Source of the DNA: Neobacillus terrae
Lineage (GTDB): Bacteria > Bacillota > Bacilli > Bacillales > Cytobacillaceae
DNA length: 64,000 bases
Assembly (NCBI RefSeq): GCF_011393025.1
Contig: NZ_JAAOEO010000003.1
Location: 248,001-312,000, forward strand
Direction: 5' to 3'
Shown here: positions 63,083-64,000 of the stretch, in pieces
How the letters are laid out: each line of letters starts with the position of its first letter
How positions within the stretch are numbered: the stretch's first letter is position 1
The notes under the pieces: generated by a model
Database searches by the model: none
What the model was told of the DNA's origin: nothing
What the model saw: the letters and a program-made list of their open reading frames with translations, nothing else
Program-made: the position numbers and the translations under genes

Positions 63083-63790
63083 TTAGTGCCCACCCAGGTA
63101 GGCATTTTTAATTTGGTCACTTTGATTGAGCTCATCAGGCGTACCGGAAAGAACAATTTTTCCCGTTTCAATAACATATGCTCTTGAAGCAATGGAAAGA
63201 GCCATATTGGCATTTTGTTCAACCAGGAGGATCGTTGTTCCGGTATTATTGATTTCCTCAATAATCCTAAAGATGGTTTTCACCAGCAAAGGTGCAAGAC
63301 CCATGGACGGTTCATCAAGCAGAAGAAGGCGAGGGCGGGCCATCAAAGCCCTTCCCATTGCCAGCATTTGCTGTTCCCCGCCTGACAAGGTTCCGGACAG
63401 CTGCTTTCTGCGCTCATGAAGCCTTGGAAAAAGATCATAGACCTTCGAAAAGTCTTCGCGGATTCCCTGCTTGTCTTTCCTTAAATATGCTCCCAGCTCA
63501 AGGTTTTCCTCAACAGACATATTCGAGAAAACCCGGCGGCCTTCCGGAACGTGAGATATACCTTTTTTAACAATCGTCTGCGCTACCTTGCCGGAAATGG
63601 AATCTCCTTCAAAGATAATGTCGCCCTTCTTGGGTTTCGCCAATCCGGAAATGGTTTTTAACAGAGTGCTTTTACCCGCTCCATTGGCTCCAATCAGAGT
63701 AACAATTTCACCTTCATTTATTTCAAGAGAAACTCCCTTCAATGCCTGGATATTTCCATAATAAACGTTAATATCATTAATTTGCAGCAT
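63083..63790 (-). CDS. livF: Branched-chain amino-acid ABC transporter ATPase LivF
   Basis: LivF is one of the two ATPases of the LIV-I-type transporter. It has Walker A GANGAGKSTLLKTISG, PEGRRVFSNMSVEENL, signature LSGGEQQMLAMGRALMARP, Walker B LLLLDEPSMGLAP and VEQNA. The second of two adjacent ATGs was chosen because it is seven bases from GGAGG and shares one base with the livG stop. The rest of the operon lies beyond the window. Confidence 0.92.
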   Translation of the reverse strand: MLQINDINVYYGNIQALKGVSLEINEGEIVTLIGANGAGKSTLLKTISGLAKPKKGDIIFEGDSISGKVAQTIVKKGISHVPEGRRVFSNMSVEENLELGAYLRKDKQGIREDFSKVYDLFPRLHERRKQLSGTLSGGEQQMLAMGRALMARPRLLLLDEPSMGLAPLLVKTIFRIIEEINNTGTTILLVEQNANMALSIASRAYVIETGKIVLSGTPDELNQSDQIKNAYLGGH

Positions 63791-64000
63791 CATGAAACCT
63801 CCTCACCGAGGTATGCTTCGATTACTTTAGGGTTATTCCGAATTTCCTGCGGAGTGCCTTGAGCAATCAGCTGACCATGGTCTAAAACATAAATTCTTTC
63901 GCATACACCCATTACAAGGAGCATGTCATGTTCAATCAGGAGAACAGTAAGGGAAAATCTTTCCCGGATAAAAGAAATTAAATTCATAAGTTCGTGCGTT
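63790..64000 (-). CDS. livG: Branched-chain amino-acid ABC transporter ATPase LivG, 3' end only
   Basis: Only the last 70 or so codons are inside the window; the frame runs off the right edge with no start. The sequence [40 protein letters not shown] and the end YLGEEVS are those of the LivG C-terminus, including the H-loop His. It is directly upstream of livF, with a one-base stop/start overlap. Confidence 0.88.
   Translation of the reverse strand, partial: THELMNLISFIRERFSLTVLLIEHDMLLVMGVCERIYVLDHGQLIAQGTPQEIRNNPKVIEAYLGEEVS

Noticed and set aside
1..64000. CRISPR arrays, rRNA, tRNA, prophage or complete insertion sequences
   Set aside because: The periodic arrays have degenerate short cores and no conserved 25-40-nt repeats; no tRNA, rRNA, transposase or phage genes were seen.

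Overview
The window looks like chromosomal DNA of an endospore-forming Bacillaceae bacterium. Its left third (about 2.8-20.7 kb) carries argS, ywiB, speB, speE, pbpG, ywhD, ywhC, ywhB, ywgA, ywfO, rsfA, lipL, pta, hemQ, gerQ, ywdK, ywdI and ung in the order I know from the Bacillus subtilis chromosome. Sporulation genes (gerQ, rsfA, pbpG, a gamma-SASP-like gene), bacillithiol synthesis (bshB2), strong GGAGG ribosome-binding sites and TTG/GTG starts agree. Genus is inference; a Mesobacillus- or Cytobacillus-like organism would fit.

Layout. 0-2.3 kb: a four-PAS histidine kinase. 2.8-20.7 kb: the conserved block above, mostly minus strand, ending with a near-consensus parS site beside ung. 20.8-36.6 kb: a stress protein, then a molybdenum cofactor and formate dehydrogenase region on the minus strand (fdhD; fdhA-fdhB-fdhC; fdhE-mobA-moeA-moeA/PBP fusion-moaE-moaD-moeB), then pdxK and yojF-bshB2 on the plus strand. 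37-44 kb: an SRPBCC protein, a TetR-controlled ABC exporter with twin operators, and an RND efflux pump. 44.6-52.4 kb: small spore-type, Gly-rich or surface proteins, a double P-loop ATPase, ybaK and an oligo-1,6-glucosidase. 52.8-58 kb: a secreted subtilisin-like protease with C-terminal SLH-type repeats and a NarL-type two-component system. 58.5-64 kb: a B12-binding radical SAM gene that appears frameshifted, a polar amino-acid ABC transporter, and livF plus the end of livG.

The most striking system is the formate dehydrogenase. fdhA is interrupted at codon 191 by an in-frame UGA, exactly where FdnG/FdhF-type enzymes carry selenocysteine. Eleven bases downstream lies a hairpin almost identical to the E. 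coli fdhF SECIS core (bulged U, GGUCU loop). The enzyme is therefore probably a Tat-exported selenoprotein that passes formate electrons through FdhB to a membrane cytochrome b. FdhD, FdhE, MobA, two MoeA proteins, MoaD, MoaE and MoeB supply and mature its cofactor. No Sec machinery (selA, selB, selC, selD) lies in the window, so it must be elsewhere if the reading is right.

The intergenic DNA is also rich in repeats: a long Bacillaceae-type element (four copies), a second shorter family (two copies), a 37-nt palindrome family (four copies), two arrays with a strict 21-nt period but different core words about 1 kb apart, and a 52-nt triple repeat.
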